Of a stretch of DNA of 64,000 nucleotides, positions 28,347 to 37,954 are shown piece by piece. How positions within the stretch are numbered: the stretch's first letter is position 1; every line of letters starts with the position of its first letter. The stretch is from positions 10,582 to 74,581 of the forward strand of contig CAXATO010000016.1 of the NCBI GenBank assembly GCA_963972255.1, read 5' to 3'. The notes beneath the pieces are model-generated. The model saw nothing but the letters and a program-made list of their open reading frames with translations. It made no database searches and was not told the origin of the DNA. The stretch comes from UBA1479 sp002706405 (lineage in GTDB: Bacteria; Pseudomonadota; Alphaproteobacteria; Rhodospirillales; Casp-alpha2). The position numbers were made by a program, and so were the translations under genes.

Positions 28347-29237
28347 CTAGACCGCTTCCGCGCCCGAGATGATTTCGATGAGTTCCTTGGTGATAAATGC
28401 CTGACGTGTCCGGTTATAGGTCAGTGTCAGGTTGTCGATCATTTCCCCGGCGTTGCGGGTTGCGCTGTCCATGGCGGTCATGCGCGCACCGTGTTCCGAC
28501 GCGGAGCTTTCCAGCAATGCCTGGAACAACTGCACCGCCATGTTGCGGGGCAGCAGGTCGGCCAGGATTTCCTGTTCTTCCGGCTCATACAGATAGATCG
28601 CGGCCGGACCGCTGGCTTTTTCCGTGTCGCCGTCCGTTTCCGGCGCCTGGAAGGGAATGATCTGCTGGTTCGTGACGATCTGCGTCATCGCCGACTGGAA
28701 TCGGTTGAAGATGACGGTGCAGATGTCGAATTCACCGGCCTCGAACATTTCCGTGATCTTATCGGCAACGCTCTGAGCCTGCTCGTATTCGACGCCGCGC
28801 CGCCCAATGCCTTCAAAGGTGTCGACGATGTCGGCCTTGAAATCGCGGCGCAGGAGATCGCGGGCCTTTTTACCCACGCAGAGAATCTTGACGGTCTTGC
28901 CGTCGTTCTTGAGCTTGCGGGCCACACGGCGCACTTCGCGAACGATGGTGCCGTTGAAACCGCCGCACAAACCGCGGTCGGCGGTGCAGGCGACAAGAAG
29001 ATGGGTGTTGTCTGAACCGGTTCCCGCCAACATCTTCGGCGCGCCGGTCGGATCCCCGATCGAAGCTCCGATGGCGGCAACCATGCCTTCCATGCGCTGC
29101 GCGTAAGGACGGGCGGCTTCCGCACCTTCCTGGGCGCGCCGCAATTTGGCGGCAGCCACCATTTTCATGGCGGAAGTGATCTTCTGCGTCGACTTGACGC
29201 TGTTGATCCTGATTTTCAGGTCCTTGAGCGAAGGCAT
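28347..29237 (-). CDS. atpG: F1 ATP synthase subunit gamma
   Basis: The 296-residue central shaft. N-terminal helix 'LKDLKIRINSVKSTQKITSAMKMVAAAKLRRAQ' and C-terminal helix 'ENATRNAGEMIDNLTLTYNRTRQAFITKELIEIISGAEA'-like ends (here SATRNAGEM) form the rotating coiled coil; the middle is the Rossmann-like globular part. Third gene of atpHAGDC. Confidence 0.97.
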   Translation of the reverse strand: MPSLKDLKIRINSVKSTQKITSAMKMVAAAKLRRAQEGAEAARPYAQRMEGMVAAIGASIGDPTGAPKMLAGTGSDNTHLLVACTADRGLCGGFNGTIVREVRRVARKLKNDGKTVKILCVGKKARDLLRRDFKADIVDTFEGIGRRGVEYEQAQSVADKITEMFEAGEFDICTVIFNRFQSAMTQIVTNQQIIPFQAPETDGDTEKASGPAAIYLYEPEEQEILADLLPRNMAVQLFQALLESSASEHGARMTAMDSATRNAGEMIDNLTLTYNRTRQAFITKELIEIISGAEAV

Positions 29238-29294
29238 GAAAGCGCTTTCCTCGTTCGTCCGTCAGGCGTGCGTTAAACCGGTCTTCGGCGTCCG

Positions 29295-30830
29295 TTAGGC
29301 CGCGAAAGACTTGGTGAAGTCGTCGAGGAATGCCGACAGCTTCTCCGTGGTGTCGTCGCTGAGCGCCTTTTCCTTGGTGATCGTCGCCAGGATATCGGCC
29401 CCCTTGTCACGGGCGGCGTCCAGCAGACGGCGCTCGTAGGCGGTGATGTCGTTGACGGCGACCTTATCGGTGTAGCCCTTCACGCCGGCGAAGATGACGA
29501 CGACCTGTTCGGCCACGGTCAGCGGCGAATACTGCGGCTGCTTCAGAAGTTCGGTCAGGCGGGCACCACGGGCCAGAAGGCGCTGGGTCGACGGGTCCAG
29601 GTCCGACGCGAACTGGGCGAAGGCGGCCATTTCGCGATACTGGGCCAGTTCCAGCTTGATCGAGCCGGCGACCTGCTTCATGGCCTTGGTCTGGGCGGCG
29701 GAACCGACGCGCGACACTGACAGGCCGACGTTCACGGCCGGGCGGATGCCCTTATAGAACAGTTCCGTTTCCAAGAAGATCTGGCCGTCCGTGATCGAGA
29801 TCACGTTGGTCGGGATATAGGCGGAAACGTCACCGGCCTGGGTTTCGATGACCGGCAGGGCGGTCAGCGAACCGGCGCCCAGTTCGTCGTTCATCTTGGC
29901 CGCGCGCTCGAGCAGGCGGGAGTGCAGATAGAAGACGTCGCCCGGATAGGCTTCGCGGCCCGGCGGACGGCGCAGCAGCAGGGACATCTGACGATAGGCG
30001 ACGGCCTGTTTGGACAGATCGTCATAGAAGATGACGGCATGCATGCCGTTGTCGCGGAAATATTCGCCCATGGCACAGCCCGTGTAGGGGGCCAGGAACT
30101 GCAGCGGCGCCGGCTCGGATGCGGTCGAGGCGACGACGATGGAATACTTCAGGGCGTCGTAATCTTCGAGAGTCTTGACCAGCTGGGCCACGGTGGACCG
30201 CTTCTGGCCGACGGCGACATAGACGCAGTAGAGCTTCTCCGACTCGTCCTTGGCGTTCTCGTTGACCGACTTCTGGTTCAGGATGGTGTCGATGATGACG
30301 GCGGTCTTGCCGGTCTGGCGGTCGCCGATGATCAGTTCGCGCTGGCCGCGGCCGACCGGGATCAGGCTGTCGATGGCCTTGAGGCCGGTCTGCACCGGTT
30401 CATGCACCGATTTCCGGGGAATGATGCCGGGCGCCTTGACTTCGACCAGGGAGCGTTCGGTGGTGTCGATGTCGCCCTTGCCGTCGATCGGGTTGCCGAG
30501 CGCGTCGACGACGCGGCCCAACAGAGCCTTGCCGACGGGGACGTCAACGATGTCGCCGGTCCGCTTGACCGTGTCGCCTTCCTTGATGTCTCGGTCGTCG
30601 CCGAAAATAACGATACCGACGTTGTCGGTTTCCAGGTTCAGCGCCATCCCTTTGATGCCGCCGGGGAATTCGACCATTTCGCCGGCCTGGACCTGGTCCA
30701 GACCATAGACGCGGGCAATACCGTCACCGACGGACAGCACCTGGCCGACTTCCGCGACCTCGGCTTCCGAACCGAAGTCGGCAATCTGTTTCTTGAGAAT
30801 GGCGGAGATTTCCGCGGCGCGGATTTCCAT
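29295..30830 (-). CDS. atpA: F1 ATP synthase subunit alpha
   Basis: The 511-residue non-catalytic nucleotide-binding subunit. Walker A is GDRQTGKT (169-176), 'VIFYDDLSKQAVAYRQMSLLLRRPPGREAYPGDVFYLHSRLLERAA' carries the conserved switch region, and the signature 'PAVNVGLSVSRVGSAAQ' is present. It lies 15 bases after atpH in the direction of transcription. Operon partners in this window supply only F1; the F0 genes (a, c, b) are elsewhere, as is usual in alphaproteobacteria. Confidence 0.98.
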   Translation of the reverse strand: MEIRAAEISAILKKQIADFGSEAEVAEVGQVLSVGDGIARVYGLDQVQAGEMVEFPGGIKGMALNLETDNVGIVIFGDDRDIKEGDTVKRTGDIVDVPVGKALLGRVVDALGNPIDGKGDIDTTERSLVEVKAPGIIPRKSVHEPVQTGLKAIDSLIPVGRGQRELIIGDRQTGKTAVIIDTILNQKSVNENAKDESEKLYCVYVAVGQKRSTVAQLVKTLEDYDALKYSIVVASTASEPAPLQFLAPYTGCAMGEYFRDNGMHAVIFYDDLSKQAVAYRQMSLLLRRPPGREAYPGDVFYLHSRLLERAAKMNDELGAGSLTALPVIETQAGDVSAYIPTNVISITDGQIFLETELFYKGIRPAVNVGLSVSRVGSAAQTKAMKQVAGSIKLELAQYREMAAFAQFASDLDPSTQRLLARGARLTELLKQPQYSPLTVAEQVVVIFAGVKGYTDKVAVNDITAYERRLLDAARDKGADILATITKEKALSDDTTEKLSAFLDDFTKSFAA

Positions 30831-30845
30831 TTTCGGGATCCCCTC

Positions 30846-31397
30846 TTATCGCAGGCTTAAGCGAAGTTGCTGAAGTTTGGTTTTGATCGAGGAATCGATC
30901 ATACGTGAACCGATCTTGACCACGAGGCCGCCCAGAAGATCTTCATCTACCCGGGCGTCCACGGCGACTTTCGCGCCCATGGCCTTTTTCAGTCCGTCCT
31001 CGATCGCTTGACGCTGTTTGTCGCTCAGCGCCTGGGCGGACGTGACCTCGGCGGTCATTTCACCCCGGTGCTGGGCCAAGATACCGTGAAACTGCGTGAT
31101 CATGGCGGTCAGCGCGAACAAACGACGGTTCTGCGCGACGACACCAACGAAATGCTTGGTTAGCTCGGAAACCCCGGCCTTGGTCAGGATCGCATCCATG
31201 GCGGCGATCTGGCTGTCACGGGCAATGACCGGAGAGCGGATCAGGCGCGCCAGGTCGGCACTGCCATCGACCATGTCACGGATCGCGGCCAGATCCTGGG
31301 CGACCGTGTCCAGCTGCTTGTCGGCCTCAGCCAATTCAAAAAGGGCGGTCGCGTAGCGACCTGCAAGGCCGGAAGCGCCTGCGATATCCGATGACAC
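30846..31397 (-). CDS. atpH: F1 ATP synthase subunit delta
   Basis: A 183-residue peripheral-stalk subunit that links F1 to F0 ('RYATALFELAEADKQLDTVAQDL', 'LRLIRSPVIARDSQIAAMDAIL'-type helical bundle, then 'GGLVVKIGSRMIDSSIKTKLQQLRLSL'). The start codon is GTG at 31397, with AAGGGG upstream. It is the first gene of atpHAGDC. The operon promoter should lie in the 68 bases between it and the priA terminator. Confidence 0.95.
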   Translation of the reverse strand: MSSDIAGASGLAGRYATALFELAEADKQLDTVAQDLAAIRDMVDGSADLARLIRSPVIARDSQIAAMDAILTKAGVSELTKHFVGVVAQNRRLFALTAMITQFHGILAQHRGEMTAEVTSAQALSDKQRQAIEDGLKKAMGAKVAVDARVDEDLLGGLVVKIGSRMIDSSIKTKLQQLRLSLR

Positions 31398-31465
31398 CTG
31401 GGAAACCCCTTAATTAAGTTTTTTTACGGACCCTTGAATGCCGGCCTCGGCTAGGATTTGCGCCT

Positions 31466-31497
31466 AAAAAAACAGCCGAAATCCCGCCAATTCCGGC
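31466..31497 (-). terminator. Intrinsic terminator of priA
   Basis: On the minus strand GCCGGAAT (31497-31490) pairs with ATTTCGGC (31482-31475), one G-T wobble, seven-base loop, followed after two bases by seven T (31472-31466). An alternative 6-bp CCCGCC/GGCGGG hairpin overlaps it. It lies between priA and atpH and separates the two units. Confidence 0.75.
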
Positions 31498-31640
31498 GGG
31501 CCCCGCCTGAAAAGCGCGGCCAGTCCTACCACAGAGGTTTCGCGCATGCAACCAGAGTCGCCCGGGTTTTTTCACAGACTGTGAAAGACCTCCGATTGGA
31601 CCCGTATCGGGGGTATTTTCAAGGTCGATTGCACGGTCCC

Positions 31641-33857
31641 TCACATGAACGAATAAGGGTCCACATCGATCAGCACGCGAACCTTTTTCGGAATGCTGGC
31701 GCGCTTGATCCAGGCCCGCACCAAAGGCTGCACCGCCGTGCCGCGCCCGGCCTTCAACAACAGCCGGCGGCGATGGCGGCCTCGGATCATGGCGAGCGGC
31801 GCCGGGGCCGGCCCCAGGACCTGGATATCGGCCCCTTTCGGGGCCGCGCGGCCGAGCGCGCGGGCACCGGCATCGACCGCAGCCTCATCCGTGCCCGACA
31901 CGATGACACCGACCAGGCGGCCGTAAGGCGGCATATGGGCCTCTTCGCGGCCCTTGGCCTCGGCCGCCAGGAAGGCCGCCCGGTCGCCTTGCTGGATCGC
32001 CGCCATCACCGGATGTTCGGGCATGAAGGTCTGGATCAGCACGCGGCCCGGGCGGTCCGCCCGCCCGGCCCGGCCGGCGACCTGGTAAAGCAGCTGATAG
32101 GTGCGCTCCGCCGCCCGCAGGTCGCCGCCGGACAATCCCAGGTCCGCGTCGATCACGCCGACCAGGGTCAGCAGCGGGAAATGGTAGCCCTTGGCGACGA
32201 TCTGGGTGCCGATGATCAGGTCGACCTCATGGGCTTCGATGCGGTGGACGAACTCGCGCGCCGTGCGCTGATTGTACAGATTGTCCGATGTCGCCATGGC
32301 GATGCGGGCGTCGGGGTAGAGGGCGCGGACCTCTTCCTCCAGGCGCTCGACCCCCGGCCCGCAGGGCACCAGCGAATCCTCGGTCCCGCATTCCGGACAG
32401 GCGGGGGGCGGGGCCATCTGGTAGCCGCAATGGTGGCATTGCAGGCGCTGCAGCAGCCGGTGTTCGACCAGCCATGCCGTGCATTGCGGACATTGCAGGC
32501 GGTGGCCGCAGGTTCGGCACAGGGTCAGTGGCGCGTAGCCCCGGCGGTTGAGGAACAGCAGGGCCTGTTCGCCGCGCTCGATCGTCGCCGTCACGGCCTC
32601 GCGCAGCGGCGGGGACAACCACTGCCCGCGCTGCGGGGGCGTCTTGGTCATGTTGACCAGTTCGATATCAGGCAGGTCGGCGCCGCCGTGGCGCGCCGGC
32701 AGATGCAGATGGGTGTAGCGGCCCCGGTCGACATTGGCCTGGGTTTCCAAAGACGGGGTGGCGGAGACCAGAACCACGGGGATGCGGCCCAGCCGGGCGC
32801 GCACTACGGCCATGTCGCGGGCGTTGTAGACGACGCCTTCTTCCTGCTTGAAGGATCCGTCGTGTTCCTCGTCGATGATGATCAGGCCCAAATCCCGGAA
32901 CGGCAGGAACAGGGCCGAGCGCGCGCCCACCACCACGTCGGCCTGGCCAAGCGCCACATGGCGCCAGGTTTCCCGCCGCTGGGCCTGGGTCACTTCCGAA
33001 TGCCACAAGGCCGGCTGGCTGCCGAAGCGGGCCTGAAAGCGCTCCAACCATTGCGCCGACAGGGCGATTTCCGGCAGCAGCACCAGGACCTGGCGGCCCT
33101 GGTTGATGGCTTCGGCCACGGCCTGCAGATAGACCTCGGTCTTGCCCGATCCCGGCACGCCTTCCAGAACCTGGACGGAAAATCCGTCGTGCACGGCCGC
33201 GCTCAGCGAATCGGCTGCCGCCGCCTGTTCCGCCGACAGGTCCGGGCCGGGGCGGTCCAGGTCCGGCGGCGTCGGCGGGGGAAAGGTCGGCAGGTCGCAG
33301 GCGACCAGCCCGCCGACCTTGGCCAGGCCGGTGACCACGCCGGGCGTGACGCCGGCAAGACGGGCGAGCTCCGCCGCCTGGCGGGGCGGGCCGTCGCCGG
33401 CGGCGGCGAGCACGCGGTCGCGGGCCGGTGTCATCTTGAGGTTGGGCAGGGGATCGGCGGGGCGGTAGCCGGTCAATGCCTTGGGCGGCTCCAGCGCTTC
33501 CGGCACGCTCAGCGCCATGCGCAGGACCGCCCCCGGCGAGTTCAAGGTGTAGTCGGCGACCCAGTCGACGAAGGCCATGGCCTCAGCGGTCATGGGCGGC
33601 GCGTCGAGGCGCCCGACGACTTCTTTCATCTTGGCGTCGGGCACGTCGCCGGTGCCGGGGCCCCAGACGACGCCGACCATGCGGCGCGGGCCCAGGGGAA
33701 CGCGTACGAAGTCGCCCGCCGTCAGGGTCAGGTCCGCCGGCACCCGGTAATCATAGGCATCGGCCAGGGGCAGCGGCAGGCGCACGGCGACCCGCGTTCC
33801 CGGCGGGAACGGTGTCGCGTCATCAGGGCGGGCGTCTGTCATGTCGGCGTCTGTCAT
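31641..33857 (-). CDS. priA: Primosomal protein N', replication restart helicase
   Basis: A 738-residue 3'-5' helicase. Walker A lies in 'EGVPGSGKTEVYLQ', Walker B in 'IIIDEEHDGSFKQEEGVVYNARDMA', and the zinc-binding insertion has the eight cysteines of PriA (CRTCGHRLQCPQC, then CHHCGYQ and CPECG). Helicase motifs V/VI read 'IIGTQIVAKGYHFP' and 'QVAGRAGRADRPG'. The start at 33857 avoids a 28-codon upstream extension that would cover the divergent promoter; 33842 is also possible. It restarts stalled forks by loading DnaB. Confidence 0.95.
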   Translation of the reverse strand: MTDADMTDARPDDATPFPPGTRVAVRLPLPLADAYDYRVPADLTLTAGDFVRVPLGPRRMVGVVWGPGTGDVPDAKMKEVVGRLDAPPMTAEAMAFVDWVADYTLNSPGAVLRMALSVPEALEPPKALTGYRPADPLPNLKMTPARDRVLAAAGDGPPRQAAELARLAGVTPGVVTGLAKVGGLVACDLPTFPPPTPPDLDRPGPDLSAEQAAAADSLSAAVHDGFSVQVLEGVPGSGKTEVYLQAVAEAINQGRQVLVLLPEIALSAQWLERFQARFGSQPALWHSEVTQAQRRETWRHVALGQADVVVGARSALFLPFRDLGLIIIDEEHDGSFKQEEGVVYNARDMAVVRARLGRIPVVLVSATPSLETQANVDRGRYTHLHLPARHGGADLPDIELVNMTKTPPQRGQWLSPPLREAVTATIERGEQALLFLNRRGYAPLTLCRTCGHRLQCPQCTAWLVEHRLLQRLQCHHCGYQMAPPPACPECGTEDSLVPCGPGVERLEEEVRALYPDARIAMATSDNLYNQRTAREFVHRIEAHEVDLIIGTQIVAKGYHFPLLTLVGVIDADLGLSGGDLRAAERTYQLLYQVAGRAGRADRPGRVLIQTFMPEHPVMAAIQQGDRAAFLAAEAKGREEAHMPPYGRLVGVIVSGTDEAAVDAGARALGRAAPKGADIQVLGPAPAPLAMIRGRHRRRLLLKAGRGTAVQPLVRAWIKRASIPKKVRVLIDVDPYSFM

Positions 33858-33985
33858 AGGGGCGTCCGGGGTTCCCTTGGGGGCGCGGCGATGTGCCCGT
33901 CCTATGGGGGCGGGGGTGCTTGGCATTATAATAGGGATCATAGGGGCGCGCCTTCACCGCGCGTGAGTACGAAAGGACCCAAGGG

Positions 33986-34735
33986 ATGTCCCAAGGTAAG
34001 GACGATGTCACCGCCGAGACCCTGGAAACGGCGGATATCCGCCTGTCGGACGACGATGTGGCCGAATTCCTGGTGGCCCATCCCGACTTCTTCCGCGAGC
34101 GCCTGGAAGTGCTGTCCTTCATGAACATGCCGGGCCGATTCGCCCAGGACGTTCCTCAGGAAGGGGCCCAGGTGGTGGATTTCCAGCAAGCCCTGTTGAA
34201 CCAGCAGAAAGAGGCGGTCGAGGAACTGCGCGAATGCGTGCGCGACGTGATCGAGACCTCGCGCTCCAACATGTCGGTGCAGCAGCGCACTCATGCGGCC
34301 GTGTTGGCCCTTCTGGGCGCGCGCGATTTCGAGTCCCTGATCCGTGTCGTCAATGACGACCTGGCCCGGCTTTTGGATGTCGATGTGGTCTGCGTCGGCT
34401 ACGAGCCGTCGGACAATCCTCTTTCCTGGCTGATCTCGCCGGAAATCGCCGACCTGAAACCGGGCCTGGTCGATGCCCTGCTGGGGGCGGGCGGCCCGGC
34501 CAAGCTGTATCGTGATATCGCCGATGACGGCTCCGTATTCGGGGCCGCCGCCGGCCTGGTGCAATCCGCCGCCGTGGCGCGCCTGCGCCCCGGTCAGCGC
34601 ACGCCCGTGGGCCTGATGGCGCTGGGATCGCGCTCCGATTCGTTTTTCCAGCCGGGCCAGGGCACGGAACTGGTGGTGTTCCTCGCCCGCGTGCTGGAAA
34701 ACTGCATCGACCGCATGCAGGAACCCTCGATGTGA
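33986..34735 (+). CDS. DUF484-family protein
   Basis: A 249-residue protein with the DUF484 opening 'LSDDDVAEFLVAHPDFFRERLEVLSFMNMPGR' and a short coiled segment (about 60-90) leading into a GAF-like alpha/beta domain (about 100-240). AAAGGA eight bases before the ATG supports the start. In many proteobacteria DUF484 precedes xerC, as here, and the stop overlaps the xerC start codon. The function is unknown; a signal-binding role is suggested by the GAF-like fold. Confidence 0.88.
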   Translation: MSQGKDDVTAETLETADIRLSDDDVAEFLVAHPDFFRERLEVLSFMNMPGRFAQDVPQEGAQVVDFQQALLNQQKEAVEELRECVRDVIETSRSNMSVQQRTHAAVLALLGARDFESLIRVVNDDLARLLDVDVVCVGYEPSDNPLSWLISPEIADLKPGLVDALLGAGGPAKLYRDIADDGSVFGAAAGLVQSAAVARLRPGQRTPVGLMALGSRSDSFFQPGQGTELVVFLARVLENCIDRMQEPSM

Positions 34736-35694
34736 CCCTTGCGCCGGAGCTGACCTGCGATCCTGCCTTGGCGGCCGCGGCGGCGCGGTGGCGGGACTGG
34801 CTGGCTCATGAGAAGCGCTATTCGGTCCATACCCTCACGGGCTACCAGCACGACCTTGCAGGCTTTTTGCGGTTTCTGGCCGGTCATCTCGGGGGACCGC
34901 CGGGGCTCAAGGACCTCGAAACCCTGAAGCCGCTCGACTTCCGCGCCTGGCTGGCGGAACTGAACCGCCGGGAACTGTCGCGGACCTCCATCGCCCGGGC
35001 GTTGTCCTGCCTGCGCGGGTTCTTCCGCTATCTGGAAAAGCAGGGGGTGGTGCGCAATTCGGCCATCAGCGCCCTGCGCACGCCCCGGGTGCCCAAGTCC
35101 GTGCCCAAGGCGTTGAGCATCGAGGAAGCCTTCGACCTGATCTTGTCGGCGCCGGATCTGGCCGACGACACCTGGATCGGGCTGCGTGACCGGGCATTGC
35201 TGACGCTGCTTTACGGCTGCGGGTTGCGAATCGGCGAGGCCCTGGACCTGAACCGCAGCCAGGCGCCGGGGCTTTACGGCAATCCGGCCGACACCATGAT
35301 GGTGCGCGGCAAGGGCAACAAGGACCGCCTGGTTCCGGTCCTGCCGGCGGTGCGTCAGGCAATCGCCGCCTATCTGGAGGTGTGTCCGATTGCCGGCGAC
35401 GGCGATACGCCGCTGTTCCTGGGGCTTCGCGGCGGGCGGCTTGCCGCCGGGGTCGCCCAGGCGCGGGTGCGCAACCTGCGCGCCCTTCTCGGCCTGCCGG
35501 AAACGGCGACACCCCATGCGCTGCGCCATTCCTATGCCACCCATCTTCTGGCGGGCGGCGGTGACCTGCGCACCATTCAGGAACTGCTGGGCCATGCGTC
35601 CTTGTCGACCACGCAGCGGTATACGGATGTCGACATGGCGCGGCTTAGCGCCGTCTACGAAGACGCCCATCCGAGGGCGCGCAAGAAGGGCTAG
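34732..35694 (+). CDS. xerC: Tyrosine recombinase XerC
   Basis: A 320-residue recombinase for chromosome dimer resolution at dif. The N-terminal SAM-like core-binding domain ('WLAHEKRYSVHTLTGYQHDLAGFLRFL') is followed by the catalytic domain with R ('GCGLRIGEALDL'), K ('GKGNKDRLVPV'), H-x-x-R ('PHALRHSYATHLLAGGGDLRTIQELLGHAS') and the nucleophile Y ('TQRYTDVD'). The start is a GTG at 34732 that overlaps the DUF484 stop (GTGA), showing coupling. XerC rather than XerD is chosen from the DUF484 context. Confidence 0.93.
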   Translation: MTLAPELTCDPALAAAAARWRDWLAHEKRYSVHTLTGYQHDLAGFLRFLAGHLGGPPGLKDLETLKPLDFRAWLAELNRRELSRTSIARALSCLRGFFRYLEKQGVVRNSAISALRTPRVPKSVPKALSIEEAFDLILSAPDLADDTWIGLRDRALLTLLYGCGLRIGEALDLNRSQAPGLYGNPADTMMVRGKGNKDRLVPVLPAVRQAIAAYLEVCPIAGDGDTPLFLGLRGGRLAAGVAQARVRNLRALLGLPETATPHALRHSYATHLLAGGGDLRTIQELLGHASLSTTQRYTDVDMARLSAVYEDAHPRARKKG

Positions 35695-36911
35695 GCCGCG
35701 GGCCGCCCGCCCGCGAGGATTCTAACCGCGGCCGCGCCCAGGAACGTCACCCCCCCCATGGTCATGAAGGCCAAGCCCCAGCCGGCGGTGCTTTCCGTGC
35801 CGGCCGCACCCAGCACCGCGCCGACCAGCACCGGCCCGGCGAAGCCGCAGGTCCAGCCGAGCAGATTGTAGACCGCGAGGGTGGCCCCCCGGCGGCCGTC
35901 CTCGGCCGCCCCCACCACGCCGGCGGTGAGCGAGGCCGAATCCGCCTGCACCAGCAGGGCGTACAGGATGACCAGCGCCACCACCGCTTCGTAGGACATC
36001 GCCCCCATAAAGCCGATGACGCAGGCCAGGCTCGCCGTCACGCATTGCACGACGGCGATGAAGCGGGGCCGATCGAGGCGCTGGGCCAGCTCGTTGCCGG
36101 CGATGGAGGACAGCATGGCGGCGACCGCCGTGAACATGGCGATGCGCGACGGTTCCGCCAGCCAACCGACCATGGGTTCGGCCTGCTGGGTCAGGGAGAA
36201 AGCCAGGAAGGCGACCAGCCAGGCGCGGAAGGCCAGAAGCTCGTAAGTATGGGCGGCATAGCCCAGCACATAGCCCATGGCCGGGCGGTTGCGCAGCACC
36301 GGGCGGAAATCGAGCAGGCGCGTGGGTTCCGGCGCCCGCGTCGGGGCCAGGGGCGTCAGGCAGACCGCGACCAAGACCAGGGCGACGAGCGCACCGGCCC
36401 CGCCGGCCAGGAAGGCGGCCTGCCAGCCGAGCGTTTCGCCCAACACGCCGGCCAGCAGGTAGCTGACCGCCGTGCCCAAGGACCAACTGGAGGTATAGAA
36501 GGCGATGGCCCGGCTTTCGTTGCCGCCGGAATAGCGGTCGACCAGCACGCGCAGCCCCGGCATGTAGGTGGCGGCGAAGCCGAAGCCGGACAGGGCCCGG
36601 AACAGCAGGGCGGACCAGAAGCCTTCGGCCAGGAAGGCGAAACCCGTGGCGGCGACGGCGATGAACAGGCATCCCGCCATGTAGAGGCGCCGGGCGTCGA
36701 CCCGGTCGGTCAGGGCCATGATGACGGGCACGGCGAGCACGTAACCGGCATGATAGATGCCGAGAACCCAGCCCTGTTCGACCTTGGTCAAAAGCCATTC
36801 GGTCTCGAAGGTGCGGATCAATGTGGCGAAGACGAAGACATCGACCAGGGTCGCGACCTGCGCCAGGCACATCAGCACGGTGATCAGGACGGGGCCGGGG
36901 GTACGGAACAT
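35691..36911 (-). CDS. MFS transporter
   Basis: A 406-residue inner-membrane protein with about twelve helices and the MFS loop motif 'DRVDARRLYMAG' between helices 2 and 3. The sequence 'VLIVLMCLAQVATLVDVFVFATLIRTFETEWLLTKVEQGWV'-like opening resembles drug/metabolite uniporters, but no substrate can be assigned. Its stop overlaps the convergent xerC stop by four bases. The next gene upstream, an EamA transporter, is on the same strand after 51 bases. Confidence 0.85.
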   Translation of the reverse strand: MFRTPGPVLITVLMCLAQVATLVDVFVFATLIRTFETEWLLTKVEQGWVLGIYHAGYVLAVPVIMALTDRVDARRLYMAGCLFIAVAATGFAFLAEGFWSALLFRALSGFGFAATYMPGLRVLVDRYSGGNESRAIAFYTSSWSLGTAVSYLLAGVLGETLGWQAAFLAGGAGALVALVLVAVCLTPLAPTRAPEPTRLLDFRPVLRNRPAMGYVLGYAAHTYELLAFRAWLVAFLAFSLTQQAEPMVGWLAEPSRIAMFTAVAAMLSSIAGNELAQRLDRPRFIAVVQCVTASLACVIGFMGAMSYEAVVALVILYALLVQADSASLTAGVVGAAEDGRRGATLAVYNLLGWTCGFAGPVLVGAVLGAAGTESTAGWGLAFMTMGGVTFLGAAAVRILAGGRPAA

Positions 36912-36962
36912 GGTCTGAAGATTACCCTTATCTGCGCGTTTCGTCGCGTCCCGGGATCGGGC

Positions 36963-37799
36963 CTAGAACTGCAGGCCGATCACCCCGGCGGCGATGACAG
37001 CGGCCGCCGTCAGGCGCAGCGCCAAATGGCCTTCCTTCAGAACGAAGCCGGCCAGCAAGGCGGCGAACAGGACGCTGGTTTCGCGCACGGCCGACACCGG
37101 CGCCATGGGGGTGACGCTCATGGCCCAGATGACGATCCAATAAGCACCCGTCGACATCGCCGCCCCGAATATTCCCGGCCGCCAATTGGCGCGCAGCGCG
37201 ACGAGGAGACTGCGCCCCCGTAGGCAGAGCAGCAGGCCGGTGAACAGCACCCCATCGAGCACTTTCATCCAGATGAAATAGGCATGGGCATTGCCCGCGA
37301 GCCGACCGCCGAGGCCGTCGACAACCGTGTAGGTGGCGATGAAGACGGCCGTGGCGAAGGCCAAGGCGACGGCCAGAAACGGCAGACTTCGCCAGCCGCC
37401 GGCGAAGGTCAGACCGGAAATGGCGGTCGCGATGGCGGCGATGGCCGCCATGTGGATGGGGGCCAGGGTTTCCCCCGCGAACCAGAGCGCACCGATCGCG
37501 ACGAGCACGGGCGACAGGCCGCGGGCAATGGGATAGACGACGCCCATGTCGCCGTGGTGGTAGGCGCGAACGAGAAACAGGCGATAGCCCATATGCAGCA
37601 CGGCGGATGCCACGATATAGGGCCAGGCAGCGGGGTCCGGAATCGGAAAGAACGGCAGCAGGAAAAGGCATGCCAGACTGCTGATCCCGACCAGAACACC
37701 GGCGGTGGCGAGCTTGTCGCCGCCCATCTTGACCAGCAGGTTCCAACCCGCGTGAAGAGCGGCCGCCAGCAGAACCAGCGCGAGAATCCAGGTGTCCAT
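36963..37799 (-). CDS. EamA/DMT-superfamily transporter
   Basis: A 278-residue protein with about ten hydrophobic helices arranged as two EamA repeats ('ALHAGWNLLVKMGGDKLATAG' at the start of the first; 'AIVWAMSVTPMAPVSAVRETSVLFAALLAGFVLKEG'-type ending of the second). Such carriers export amino acids or metabolites; substrate unknown. It is followed on the same strand by the MFS gene, so the two may form a small transporter operon. Confidence 0.87.
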   Translation of the reverse strand: MDTWILALVLLAAALHAGWNLLVKMGGDKLATAGVLVGISSLACLFLLPFFPIPDPAAWPYIVASAVLHMGYRLFLVRAYHHGDMGVVYPIARGLSPVLVAIGALWFAGETLAPIHMAAIAAIATAISGLTFAGGWRSLPFLAVALAFATAVFIATYTVVDGLGGRLAGNAHAYFIWMKVLDGVLFTGLLLCLRGRSLLVALRANWRPGIFGAAMSTGAYWIVIWAMSVTPMAPVSAVRETSVLFAALLAGFVLKEGHLALRLTAAAVIAAGVIGLQF

Positions 37800-37902
37800 G
37801 ATCCATCTTTCGTCGAACGACGCCCCGGCGAACGCCAGGAGGAGCAGACGTTTAGACCACTAAAAAACGCCGATGCCTAGATGGATGAAAACGGCCATTC
37901 AT

Positions 37903-37944
37903 GCGCGTCAGTGTACAAGACGCGCCATTGGTCGAGGGACCAAT
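37903..37944 (-). other. Tandem hairpins after lpdA
   Basis: Two perfect 7-bp hairpins follow the lpdA stop on the minus strand: 37944-37938 with 37933-37927 (ATTGGTC arms, GAGG-size loop) and 37925-37919 with 37909-37903 (GCGCGTC arms, nine-base loop). No T-run follows, so they are not standard intrinsic terminators; they may protect the 3' end of the long TCA-cycle transcript or work with a termination factor. Confidence 0.45.
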
Positions 37945-37954
37945 ACAGTGGAGA

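Noticed and set aside
31458..34124. An 888-codon open frame on the plus strand opposite priA
   Set aside because: It mirrors priA in a GC-rich region, has Arg/His/Gln-rich nonsense composition and no homology I recognise.
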